From positions 1-6,898 of the forward strand of contig CAMWLD010000122.1 of assembly GCA_947175005.1 (NCBI GenBank): DNA of 6,898 nucleotides, in the 5' to 3' direction. This stretch comes from an uncultured Ruminococcus sp. (lineage in GTDB: Bacteria; Bacillota; Clostridia; Oscillospirales; Ruminococcaceae). Shown piece after piece: positions 1-5,214 of the stretch; within the stretch, counting starts at the first letter, position 1; each line of letters begins with the position of its first letter. Position numbers and translations under genes: made by a program. Below the pieces are notes generated by a model, which saw only the letters and a program-made list of their open reading frames with translations, did no database searches and had not been told where the DNA came from.

Positions 1-757
1 GTATACCGAGGGCGTTGAAAATATTCGAGCCTACCACATTTCCCACTGCCATTTCCGTTTCGTTTCGCCTTGCGGCTGTGACCGAGGTCACAAGCTCGGG
101 CAGACTTGTGCCCATGGCGCAGATAGTAAGTCCTGTGAGGGTCTCGCTCATGCCGAAGGAAAGGGCTATGGACTGGGCGTTATCCACTACCAGCTGTCCG
201 CCGATAACTATTCCCGCAATGCCGCCGACTATGCAGAGAATGCAGCGCAGGGGGGCAAAGGTAAATCCGGGGTCGACATCTTCATTTCCCGCTGCCGCCG
301 GGTTTGCTCTGGCTGACCTTATGGAAAGAATAATGTAGACCACCAGTCCCGCAAAAAGCACAGCCGCCTCAAGCCGCCCCAGCACGCCCCCGATGATAAA
401 TACCACGAACAGCAGCATTGCCGCCGCCGACACTGGGTAATCCTTTTTTATGACCTCCTCGCTGACGGGCAGGGGAGAGATGATAGAGCAAACTCCCAGC
501 ACCATAAGCAGATTAAACAGATTCGACCCTATAACGTTGCTTACCGCCAATCCGTTTGAGCCGGAGAGCGCCGAGGAAACGCTGACCGCCAGCTCGGGGG
601 CACTTGTTCCCATGGCAACAATGGTAAGCCCCACAATAAGGGAGGGTATCCGCAGCTTTTTTGCCAGCATAACGCTGCCGTCCACAAAAAAATCCGCCCC
701 CTTTATCAGCAGCGCAAAGCCTGCAAGCAAAAGCAATACGGAAATAACAAAACTCAT
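1..757 (-). CDS. Sodium/calcium exchanger family membrane protein (partial, C-terminus off the left edge)
   Basis: A CaCA-superfamily antiporter (YrbG-like), expected to exchange Ca2+ for Na+ or H+ across the cytoplasmic membrane. The 252 visible codons are open to the window edge; bacterial members run to about 310-330 residues, so the last membrane helices are missing. Both alpha repeats are seen. Alpha-1 has GTSAPEL at residues 50-56 and NVIGSNLFN at 74-82; alpha-2 has GTSLPEL at 216-222 and GNVVGSNIFN at 239-248. The acidic residues E55 and E221 and the Asn residues of the GSN motifs are the known ion-binding positions. Hydrophobic helices at about 3-20, 36-60, 70-95, 108-128, 130-147 and 170-190 surround a hydrophilic central loop (about 148-165), the usual layout. 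The ATG at 757 is preceded by GAGG (767-770) at a 9-nt gap. It lies 86 bp downstream of the GrpB gene on the same strand, with no strong terminator between them. The exact ion specificity cannot be read from the sequence. Confidence 0.94.
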   Translation of the reverse strand, partial: MSFVISVLLLLAGFALLIKGADFFVDGSVMLAKKLRIPSLIVGLTIVAMGTSAPELAVSVSSALSGSNGLAVSNVIGSNLFNLLMVLGVCSIISPLPVSEEVIKKDYPVSAAAMLLFVVFIIGGVLGRLEAAVLFAGLVVYIILSIRSARANPAAAGNEDVDPGFTFAPLRCILCIVGGIAGIVIGGQLVVDNAQSIALSFGMSETLTGLTICAMGTSLPELVTSVTAARRNETEMAVGNVVGSNIFNALGI

Positions 758-807
758 AATTCTTTACCTCGTTTCAATTGGGTTATAGCTGTTTGGCATT
801 ATATATT

Positions 808-822
808 ATCGGCTGTGCCGAT
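808..822. repeat. Small hairpin between the GrpB gene and the exchanger gene
   Basis: ATCGGC (808-813) and GCCGAT (817-822) form a perfect 6-bp stem with a 3-nt loop. On the minus strand it is followed by AATATATAAT rather than a U-run, so it is at best a weak terminator. A TATAAT hexamer on the minus strand (798-803) follows directly and could be a -10 element for the exchanger gene, but there is no recognisable -35 at the right distance. Whether the exchanger is co-transcribed with the GrpB gene cannot be decided from this. Confidence 0.35.
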
Positions 823-843
823 GAAGCCGGGATTTATTTTGCT

Positions 844-1359
844 TCAAGACAAACCGCACAATGAGTAAAATTCTTCAATTACAGGCGATTTATATTCCAT
901 ATATTTGTCTATATTATCGGGAAACAGCTTTGCGGCGGTTTCCTTGACCTCACTGTATTTTTTTACCGCTTCGGGGTTATTTCTGAGAAAATCTCTGAAT
1001 GTGATATGCCGCAGCAGCTCCTTGGAATTCTGAGGGCATACATACAAATGATGTGCCTGTAAATGGGGCTTGTCGGAGTATTTAAAGGCTTCCCTGTCTT
1101 TTATTCCAAGGTCGCCTTCGTGATAATATCCGATAGCGCCCAGTCCGCTTACAATACTGTCAAAAACCGAATAATCACTTATGACAACATCAATATCAAT
1201 GATCGGCTTTGCGGAAAGTCCCTCAACAGAGGTACTTCCCACGTGTTCAATACATACGGTCAGGCTGCCTATGGCATTTACAAGCTCCTGCTTTATTTTT
1301 TCAAAATCGTTTTTCCATTCGGGGTCATAGGGCAAAACGATCACCTTTTTTGTTTTCAT
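844..1359 (-). CDS. GrpB family (UPF0157) nucleotidyltransferase-like protein
   Basis: A cytoplasmic protein of the GrpB/UPF0157 family, a minimal nucleotidyltransferase-fold family of unknown cellular role (some members are fused to CoaE). With the ATG at 1359 it has 171 residues, close to the usual size. The N-terminus shows the family's VIVLPYDPEW (6-15), then IEHVGSTSVEGL (37-48) with the GS pair typical of the fold, then AKPIIDIDV (50-58) with D55 and D57 as the expected metal-binding acids. The later HLYVC and LLRHITFRDFLR stretches are also family hallmarks. An in-frame TTG at 1425 would add 22 residues with no family similarity; it has its own AGAGGA (1433-1438). However, the extension overlays a consensus promoter whose transcript would start near 1390, so I prefer the ATG at 1359 with GGGAG (1369-1373) at a 9-nt gap. 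The substrate is unknown. The gene is divergent from yajC. Confidence 0.92.
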   Translation of the reverse strand: MKTKKVIVLPYDPEWKNDFEKIKQELVNAIGSLTVCIEHVGSTSVEGLSAKPIIDIDVVISDYSVFDSIVSGLGAIGYYHEGDLGIKDREAFKYSDKPHLQAHHLYVCPQNSKELLRHITFRDFLRNNPEAVKKYSEVKETAAKLFPDNIDKYMEYKSPVIEEFYSLCGLS

Positions 1360-1396
1360 ATCCGCGTTCTCCCATTCCGATTTATTACACGACTTT

Positions 1397-1425
1397 ATTA
1401 TATCATAATCAAACGGATTTATCAA
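1397..1425 (-). promoter_or_regulatory. Sigma-A promoter of the GrpB-family gene
   Basis: On the minus strand TTGATA (1420-1425) is separated by exactly 17 bp from a perfect TATAAT (1397-1402). A TGA directly before it makes an extended -10. Transcription should begin near 1390, giving a leader of about 30 nt that contains the GGGAG ribosome binding site. This is near consensus in every respect. Confidence 0.8.
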
Positions 1426-1471
1426 TATATTTTCCTCTGAAATGAAAAAAATTTTCCATGTAATGGTGTTT

Positions 1472-1489
1472 ACGTGAAAATAACGTGAA
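1472..1489. repeat. Two direct ACGTGAA heptamers spaced 11 bp apart
   Basis: ACGTGAA occurs at 1472-1478 and again at 1483-1489, an 11-bp period that places both copies on the same face of the helix. They lie 17 bp upstream of the -35 box of the yajC promoter, a usual position for an activator or upstream element. They could also be a chance tandem in AT-rich DNA. Confidence 0.4.
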
Positions 1490-1505
1490 TTTTTTGTAAA
1501 ATCCC

Positions 1506-1534
1506 TTGCATTTATTTGTCGGTTGAGTTATAAT
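1506..1534 (+). promoter_or_regulatory. Sigma-A promoter of yajC
   Basis: TTGCAT (1506-1511), a 17-bp spacer, then a perfect TATAAT (1529-1534). The predicted start is near 1541, leaving a short leader of about 28 nt with the AAAGGA ribosome binding site (1552-1557) 11 nt before the yajC ATG. Confidence 0.8.
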
Positions 1535-1568
1535 AAAAATATGTTTATATGAAAGGAAAGATCTTAAA

Positions 1569-1940
1569 ATGACAAATATATTTTTCAGATTTATGGAGGC
1601 ATCCGCTACCCCTACCGCCGAGCAGCAGCAGGCAGCCGCAAATATGCAGGGAGGTATGCTGATTTTTTGGTGCGTGGTAATGGTGGCGATGTTTTACTTT
1701 ATGCTTTACCGCCCTCAAAAGAAAAAGGAGAAGGAGCAGAAAGCCCTGCGGGATTCTCTTAAAGTAGGCGACGAGATAACCACTATCGGCGGCATTGTAG
1801 GATTTATCCTCAGTATTAAGGACGATACCGTTGTAGTGGAGACAGGCGGCGACCGCAGCAAGATATGTGTTAAGATATGGGCAATTTCCACCAACGACAC
1901 CCAGCACGACGCGGAGGAAGAGATCGCCAAGAGAAAATAG
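1569..1940 (+). CDS. yajC: Preprotein translocase subunit YajC
   Basis: A small single-span membrane protein associated with the SecDF complex, which helps protein export through SecYEG. At 123 residues it is slightly longer than the usual 85-120. A short N-terminal stretch (1-28, rich in Ala/Gln) precedes one transmembrane helix at about 29-47. Then comes the family signature YRPQKKKEKEQKA (47-59), followed by the conserved cytoplasmic domain SLKVGDEITTIGGIVGFI (63-80), the DDTVVVETGGD strand pair, and the final KICVKIWAI. The C-terminal tail is acidic, then basic. The ATG at 1569 follows AAAGGA; no better upstream start exists. The gene is usually linked to tgt, secD and secF, but here it stands alone, with its own promoter upstream and a hairpin terminator 34 nt after its stop codon. 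Confidence 0.95.
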   Translation: MTNIFFRFMEASATPTAEQQQAAANMQGGMLIFWCVVMVAMFYFMLYRPQKKKEKEQKALRDSLKVGDEITTIGGIVGFILSIKDDTVVVETGGDRSKICVKIWAISTNDTQHDAEEEIAKRK

Positions 1941-1974
1941 CTTGTACCTTTTGCAGATGAAAAAGCAGATAAAG

Positions 1975-2008
1975 AGGCAGGATGAACTTATTTTTCATCC
2001 TGCCTTTT
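1975..2008. terminator. Rho-independent terminator shared by the convergent genes yajC and 2014-3216
   Basis: A perfect 12-bp stem, AGGCAGGATGAA (1975-1986) with its complement at 1994-2005, encloses a 7-nt loop and ends in TTTT (2005-2008) on the plus strand. On the minus strand it begins 8 nt past the stop codon of the convergent gene and is followed by CTCTTTATC, a weaker U-tract. It probably serves both directions but is better for yajC. Confidence 0.85.
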
Positions 2009-2013
2009 GATAT

Positions 2014-3216
2014 TTATGCCGTATCGGAATTTCTTGCTTTTTTTATGACCTCCGAGTAAAAATCGCACAGCTCCGCTGCGGTCTCCATGGCAAAGCTCTC
2101 CACTCCCAGCATTAGCCCCTTGCCCGTCCTTACGGGGCGGACGGTCACAAGCCCCCTCTCGGTGTCCGAAAGCACTCCGTCGCCGTTTTTTACGCTGCAT
2201 AGCCGCTCCAGCAGCTTCGAGGGACGGTCGGCGGGAATGTATCTGTTGATTATCGCCGCAGGAGGCAATGAGGCAACGGCTTCTTTAAGGCTTTCGCCGC
2301 GCTGACGCAGCACCTCCAGGGTCTCCAGCATAAGGGCAATGCCGTCCCCGGTGAAGCCCTGGGAGGCGGCAAGCTTACGGGCGCGTTTGCATTCCTCCGA
2401 AGGCTGGCCGCAGCCCGTGCATACGCTTCTGCCGCAGGAGATGACCTGTCTGCCGTACTTTTCCGCCATTTTCCCCAGCCATTTGGGCGGTCTGCCGCAG
2501 AAAGCGGCGTCCTCTCCCTTTTCAAAAAGCCCCCGGCAGCATAACATCAGCAGCTTTTCACGGAAAACATAGCCTGTGCTGTCGGAATATGCGGAAAGCC
2601 TGCCGCCGTCTGCGCCTATGTGAAAGGCTATCCGCTCTCCCGAGGGGTCGTTTTTTCCTTCCAGCGCCCGCAGGGCTTCTTCGGTGACGGAGGGAGAGGA
2701 ACTGTAAACGTCCGCATATATTCCCTTTGCGCAGCCTCCCAGCCGTTCGCGCAGGGCGCTTACATATAACTCGCTTGTGCCCGAAAATTCCCTTATGCCG
2801 CCGTAGTGACTGTAGGGAATGTCCTTTTGCTTGGGAGAGTATATCTCCGCTGTTATCCTGTCCTCGGCGGCTGCGTCAAGACTCAGGCCGTCGGCGGCGA
2901 AAATGCGGAACACGGGGGTTATCTCCGTATGAACATGGCAGCCGAGACCGCAGCCCAGCGCTTTTACGGCGTTTGCCGCTGCCCATACGGAGCATTCCCC
3001 GCCGAAAACCGCTTCCCGCCCCGATTCTGCACACCCTGCGGCAAAGCTGCGGGCAAGGGCGTTTGCTCCCTTTTCGCCGCTGTGGGCGATAAATATCCGC
3101 TCGCCGCGGCTTACATTGGCGGCGCACGCTCTGCCTATGACCGCTGCCTCTGCCGCCGTGGGCAGTGAACGGTCGGCGGGCACAAGGCGGCTTTCCTCTT
3201 CAAAATACATCTTCAT
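2014..3216 (-). CDS. Degenerate phosphohexomutase-like protein (probable pseudoenzyme)
   Basis: A 400-residue protein with the outline of the alpha-D-phosphohexomutase family (phosphoglucomutase/phosphomannomutase). Residues 20-112 resemble domain 1, including a GCHVHTEITPVFRIFAADG stretch (92-110) where TASHNP should be. Residues 195-228 resemble the domain 2 metal loop; 287-318 (TGDGIALMLETLEVL, then GESLKEAVASLP) match domain 3 well; and 355-395 match the C-terminal domain. The key residues are missing: the phosphoserine position is Val or His (94-96), the DGDADR metal loop is FHIGADGGR (198-206), the GExSGH sugar loop is replaced by a Cys-rich CTGCGQPSEEC (266-276), and the RPSGTEP phosphate loop is RPVRTGKG (360-367). 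The N-terminal GTxGxRG is absent. The reading frame is intact, so it is not a simple pseudogene. The ATG at 3216 follows AGGAAAGGTG (3225-3234) at 8 nt. Its coding sequence is clearly richer in G+C than the flanking DNA. The family assignment is moderate; loss of mutase activity is an inference. Confidence 0.6.
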   Translation of the reverse strand: MKMYFEEESRLVPADRSLPTAAEAAVIGRACAANVSRGERIFIAHSGEKGANALARSFAAGCAESGREAVFGGECSVWAAANAVKALGCGLGCHVHTEITPVFRIFAADGLSLDAAAEDRITAEIYSPKQKDIPYSHYGGIREFSGTSELYVSALRERLGGCAKGIYADVYSSSPSVTEEALRALEGKNDPSGERIAFHIGADGGRLSAYSDSTGYVFREKLLMLCCRGLFEKGEDAAFCGRPPKWLGKMAEKYGRQVISCGRSVCTGCGQPSEECKRARKLAASQGFTGDGIALMLETLEVLRQRGESLKEAVASLPPAAIINRYIPADRPSKLLERLCSVKNGDGVLSDTERGLVTVRPVRTGKGLMLGVESFAMETAAELCDFYSEVIKKARNSDTA

Positions 3217-3303
3217 TGCATTTTCACCTTTCCTTGGTTTTTGGAAATATTTATCGAATGACTTTTAAAAATATTGGCTTTATTTTGAAAATGGTTATGG
3301 ATA

Positions 3304-3331
3304 GTGGCTTTTTCTTCGCCGGAAAAAACCT
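3304..3331. repeat. Imperfect GGCTTTTTC / GGAAAAAACC hairpin in the divergent region
   Basis: GGcTTTTTC (about 3306-3314) can pair with GGAAAAAaCC (3321-3330) with one mismatch. It has no U-run on either side. It resembles in composition the second hairpin at 3562-3593. No function can be assigned. Confidence 0.35.
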
Positions 3332-3337
3332 TTGACT

Positions 3338-3360
3338 AACAGTACCTTAGCTTTACTGTT
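3338..3360. promoter_or_regulatory. Inverted repeat AACAGTA-N9-TACTGTT, candidate operator
   Basis: Perfect 7-bp arms, AACAGTA (3338-3344) and TACTGTT (3354-3360), with a 9-bp spacer, so the arm centres are about 16 bp apart. The repeat lies between two divergent genes, 88 bp upstream of the nadB -35 box and 122 bp upstream of the divergent start codon. That suits a dimeric repressor or activator. I do not recognise it as a known NAD-regulator site. Confidence 0.4.
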
Positions 3361-3447
3361 TACATTATTGCCACGTTATTGGGAAATAATTCAGCAAATT
3401 GCATATTATGGGAGCTTTATCGGGCAAAATATGTGTGAAAAATGCGA

Positions 3448-3476
3448 TTGAAAAATTTGGTGAAATATGGTATAAT
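3448..3476 (+). promoter_or_regulatory. Sigma-A promoter of nadB
   Basis: TTGAAA (3448-3453), a 17-bp spacer and a perfect TATAAT (3471-3476) preceded by TGG, an extended -10. Transcription should start near 3483, which gives nadB an unusually long leader of roughly 190 nt. No equally clear promoter was found for the divergent gene at 2014-3216. Confidence 0.82.
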
Positions 3477-3561
3477 ACGTTTGATTGGTTTTTTTATTTA
3501 AGGAGATGCCGACCAAATCACTTTATTTTTTTCAATATTTTTCAAATGGCTGTTGGGTGGC

Positions 3562-3593
3562 GGCTTTTCTCCGCCTGCGGCGGGAAAAAAGCC
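3562..3593 (+). promoter_or_regulatory. GC-capped stem-loop in the nadB leader
   Basis: GGC TTTT ... CCGCC (3562-3575) pairs with GGCGG ... AAAA GCC (3579-3593) around a TGC loop. There are 12 Watson-Crick pairs, interrupted by a mismatch and a bulged A. It lies about 80 nt into the predicted nadB transcript. No U-run follows (TATGATC comes next), so it is not an intrinsic terminator. It matches no riboswitch I can name. It may be an RNA-stability or regulatory element. Confidence 0.5.
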
Positions 3594-3633
3594 TATGATC
3601 GGCAGTTCCTTAATGCTGTAAAATGTGAAAACG

Positions 3634-3668
3634 AAAGGAGCAAATATGTATCATTACTCATGATACAT
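3634..3668 (+). promoter_or_regulatory. nadB ribosome binding region: strong SD, then a perfect 9-bp hairpin before the start
   Basis: AAAGGAG (3634-3640) is the only good Shine-Dalgarno sequence near nadB, yet it sits 36 nt upstream of the ATG at 3677. Between them lies a perfect stem, ATGTATCAT (3646-3654) with ATGATACAT (3660-3668), and a 5-nt loop TACTC. Folding the stem would shorten the gap to about 13 nt. The ATG at 3646 is ideally placed for the SD but opens a 5-codon ORF (MYHYS, stop 3661-3663) in a different frame. The frame of nadB has no ATG, GTG or TTG between the stop at 3626 and the ATG at 3677. Confidence 0.6.
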
Positions 3669-3676
3669 CACCTAAA

Positions 3677-5158
3677 ATGGATAACGATAATAATTTATGG
3701 GACGTACTTATTGCGGGGACAGGCGTGGGAGGCCTTTATACAGCCCTTTCCCTGCCCGAAAATATCAGGGTGCTGGTGCTGGCAAAGCGTGAGGCTGACC
3801 TGTGCAACTCCGCTCTTGCCCAAGGAGGCGTAGCGGCGGTCTACGAGCCTGTGGACGACGACAATGTTACCCTGCACACCAATGATACCCTTATTGCGGG
3901 GGGCTTCAAGAACAATCCCGACAGCCTGAAAGTGCTGGTAAACGAGGCTGCTTCGGAAATACAAAAGCTTATTGATATCGGGGTGGATTTTGACCGTGAC
4001 GAAAACGGCGTTCTTGACCGCACCTTAGAGGGCGGGCACAGCCGCAGGAGGATATTTCATCACAAGGATTCCACGGGAGCGGAGGTCACGGCGAAAATTT
4101 TAGAGGCTGTGAAGAATAAGCCCAATGTGACACTTATGGACAACGCCCTGCTTTGCCGCATGAAGAAAATAAACGGGGGCTTCGGGGCGGATATACTTAC
4201 CGGGGACGGGCATATTACCGTAAGGTGCCGTTATGCCGTGCTTGCCACCGGGGGAATAGGCAGGGTCTATGATTTCACCACAAACTCCGCCATAGCCACG
4301 GGGGACGGCATTGCCATTGCCTATGATATGGGCGCGGAGATAAAAAATCTCTCCCTTATACAGTTCCACCCAACCGCCTACAACAACAAGGCAGACAGGG
4401 AATGTTTCCTTATTTCCGAGTCGGTAAGAGGGGAGGGGGCATATCTTCTGAACTGCAATAAAGAGCGGTTTATGGATAAATACGACCAGCGGCTGGAGCT
4501 TGCTCCGAGGGACGTAGTTTCCCGCTCCATAATCAAGGAAAGCCGTGAGACGGGTAGCGACAGCTTTTATCTGGATATCCGCTACAAGGGGCGGGATTAT
4601 CTTAAAGAGCGTTTCCCTATGATATATGATTTTCTGCTTACGCAGGGGATAGACATGGGTGAGGATCTTATCCCCATTTTCCCTTGCCAGCATTATCTTA
4701 TGGGGGGCATTGATGTGGACACCCATGCCCGCACTACGGTAAGCGGCTTGTACGCGGTGGGAGAGTGCTCACATACGGGAGTTCACGGAAACAACCGCCT
4801 TGCTTCAAATTCTCTTTTGGAGGCGCTGGTGTTCGGGCACAGAGCGGCTGCGGATATTTCCGAGAAAATTTCGGGCACGGCAGCAGAGGCAGCAGGGGCG
4901 GCGGAGGTTGAAGAATTTGCCTACGAGCAGCCGGAAAGCACCGAACATATCCCCACGGGCTTGCGCACAAAAATACGCCACATAATGCAGCGTTCATACT
5001 TTGTTATCCCCGACAAGCAGGCGGCTTTGGAGGGCTTTGAAGAGGCCGCGGGCATTAAGAAAATGCTTGACAGCGGAGAATTTGTCATTGACCGTGATTA
5101 TGTGGAGGCAAAGAGTCTTGCCACGGCGGCATATCTTATTTTAAAGGAAGTTATATGA
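3677..5158 (+). CDS. nadB: L-aspartate oxidase
   Basis: A cytoplasmic FAD enzyme that oxidises L-aspartate to iminoaspartate, which NadA condenses with dihydroxyacetone phosphate to quinolinate in de novo NAD synthesis. At 493 residues it is within the family range of about 430-540. Features in order: Rossmann FAD motif GTGVGG (14-19); LAQGGVAAV (48-55), the flavin-contact loop; GGHSRRRIFH (119-128); TGGIG (191-195); QFHPTAY (229-235); ISESVRGEGAYL (246-257); ELAPRDVVSR (274-283) with catalytic Arg; HYLMGGIDVDTHARTTVSGLYAVGE (339-363); and GNNRLASNSLLEALVFG (371-387), which separates NadB from fumarate reductase/SdhA. The C-terminal helical domain (about 425-493) is shorter than in E. coli. 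In anaerobes fumarate is the likely electron acceptor. nadA and nadC, its usual operon partners, do not follow: a terminator begins 8 nt after the stop. The start codon is the only one in frame but is oddly placed relative to its Shine-Dalgarno sequence. Confidence 0.96.
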   Translation: MDNDNNLWDVLIAGTGVGGLYTALSLPENIRVLVLAKREADLCNSALAQGGVAAVYEPVDDDNVTLHTNDTLIAGGFKNNPDSLKVLVNEAASEIQKLIDIGVDFDRDENGVLDRTLEGGHSRRRIFHHKDSTGAEVTAKILEAVKNKPNVTLMDNALLCRMKKINGGFGADILTGDGHITVRCRYAVLATGGIGRVYDFTTNSAIATGDGIAIAYDMGAEIKNLSLIQFHPTAYNNKADRECFLISESVRGEGAYLLNCNKERFMDKYDQRLELAPRDVVSRSIIKESRETGSDSFYLDIRYKGRDYLKERFPMIYDFLLTQGIDMGEDLIPIFPCQHYLMGGIDVDTHARTTVSGLYAVGECSHTGVHGNNRLASNSLLEALVFGHRAAADISEKISGTAAEAAGAAEVEEFAYEQPESTEHIPTGLRTKIRHIMQRSYFVIPDKQAALEGFEEAAGIKKMLDSGEFVIDRDYVEAKSLATAAYLILKEVI

Positions 5159-5165
5159 TTTTTTG

Positions 5166-5198
5166 AAAAAAGCCTCTGTTTCGGACAGGGGCTTTTTT
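5166..5198 (+). terminator. Rho-independent terminator of nadB
   Basis: GCCTCTGT (5172-5179) pairs with ACAGGGGC (5185-5192) around a TTCGG loop, flanked by A6 (5166-5171) and T6 (5193-5198) that extend the stem. One pair is G-U on the nadB transcript but becomes a C-A mismatch on the opposite strand. The hairpin therefore favours nadB, although it can probably also end transcripts from the convergent kinase gene. Confidence 0.92.
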
Positions 5199-5213
5199 AT
5201 TGAAATTTCAATA
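5198..5213. repeat. Perfect 16-bp palindrome TATTGAAATTTCAATA
   Basis: A self-complementary 16-mer lies immediately after the nadB terminator and before the larger hairpin at 5223-5283. With no loop and only A/T-rich arms it would be a poor RNA hairpin. It is a possible protein-binding site, or simple AT-rich drift. Confidence 0.45.
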
Positions 5214-5214
5214 C

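Noticed and set aside
15..788. Two plus-strand ORFs opposite the exchanger gene
   Set aside because: The minus-strand frame gives a full CaCA exchanger with both alpha repeats, so these are antisense shadows.
2727..3168. Overlapping plus-strand ORFs of about 120 codons opposite the phosphohexomutase-like gene
   Set aside because: These are Arg/Pro/Cys-rich translations typical of the complement of a GC-rich gene; there is no family match and no promoter.
3506..3598. 30-codon ORF in the nadB leader (MPTKSLYFF...), preceded by AAGGAG
   Set aside because: The AAGGAG touches the ATG with zero spacing, too close for normal initiation, and the ORF includes the leader stem-loop. A leader peptide is not excluded, but the sequence does not support calling it.
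3399..3833. 144-codon plus-strand ORF starting before the nadB promoter
   Set aside because: It runs through the nadB promoter and leader and then overlaps nadB in another frame. Its translation shows no family pattern and it has no ribosome binding site.
4100..4726. 208-codon minus-strand ORF opposite nadB
   Set aside because: It is a shadow of nadB codon bias on the reverse strand, with no recognisable domain and no initiation signals.
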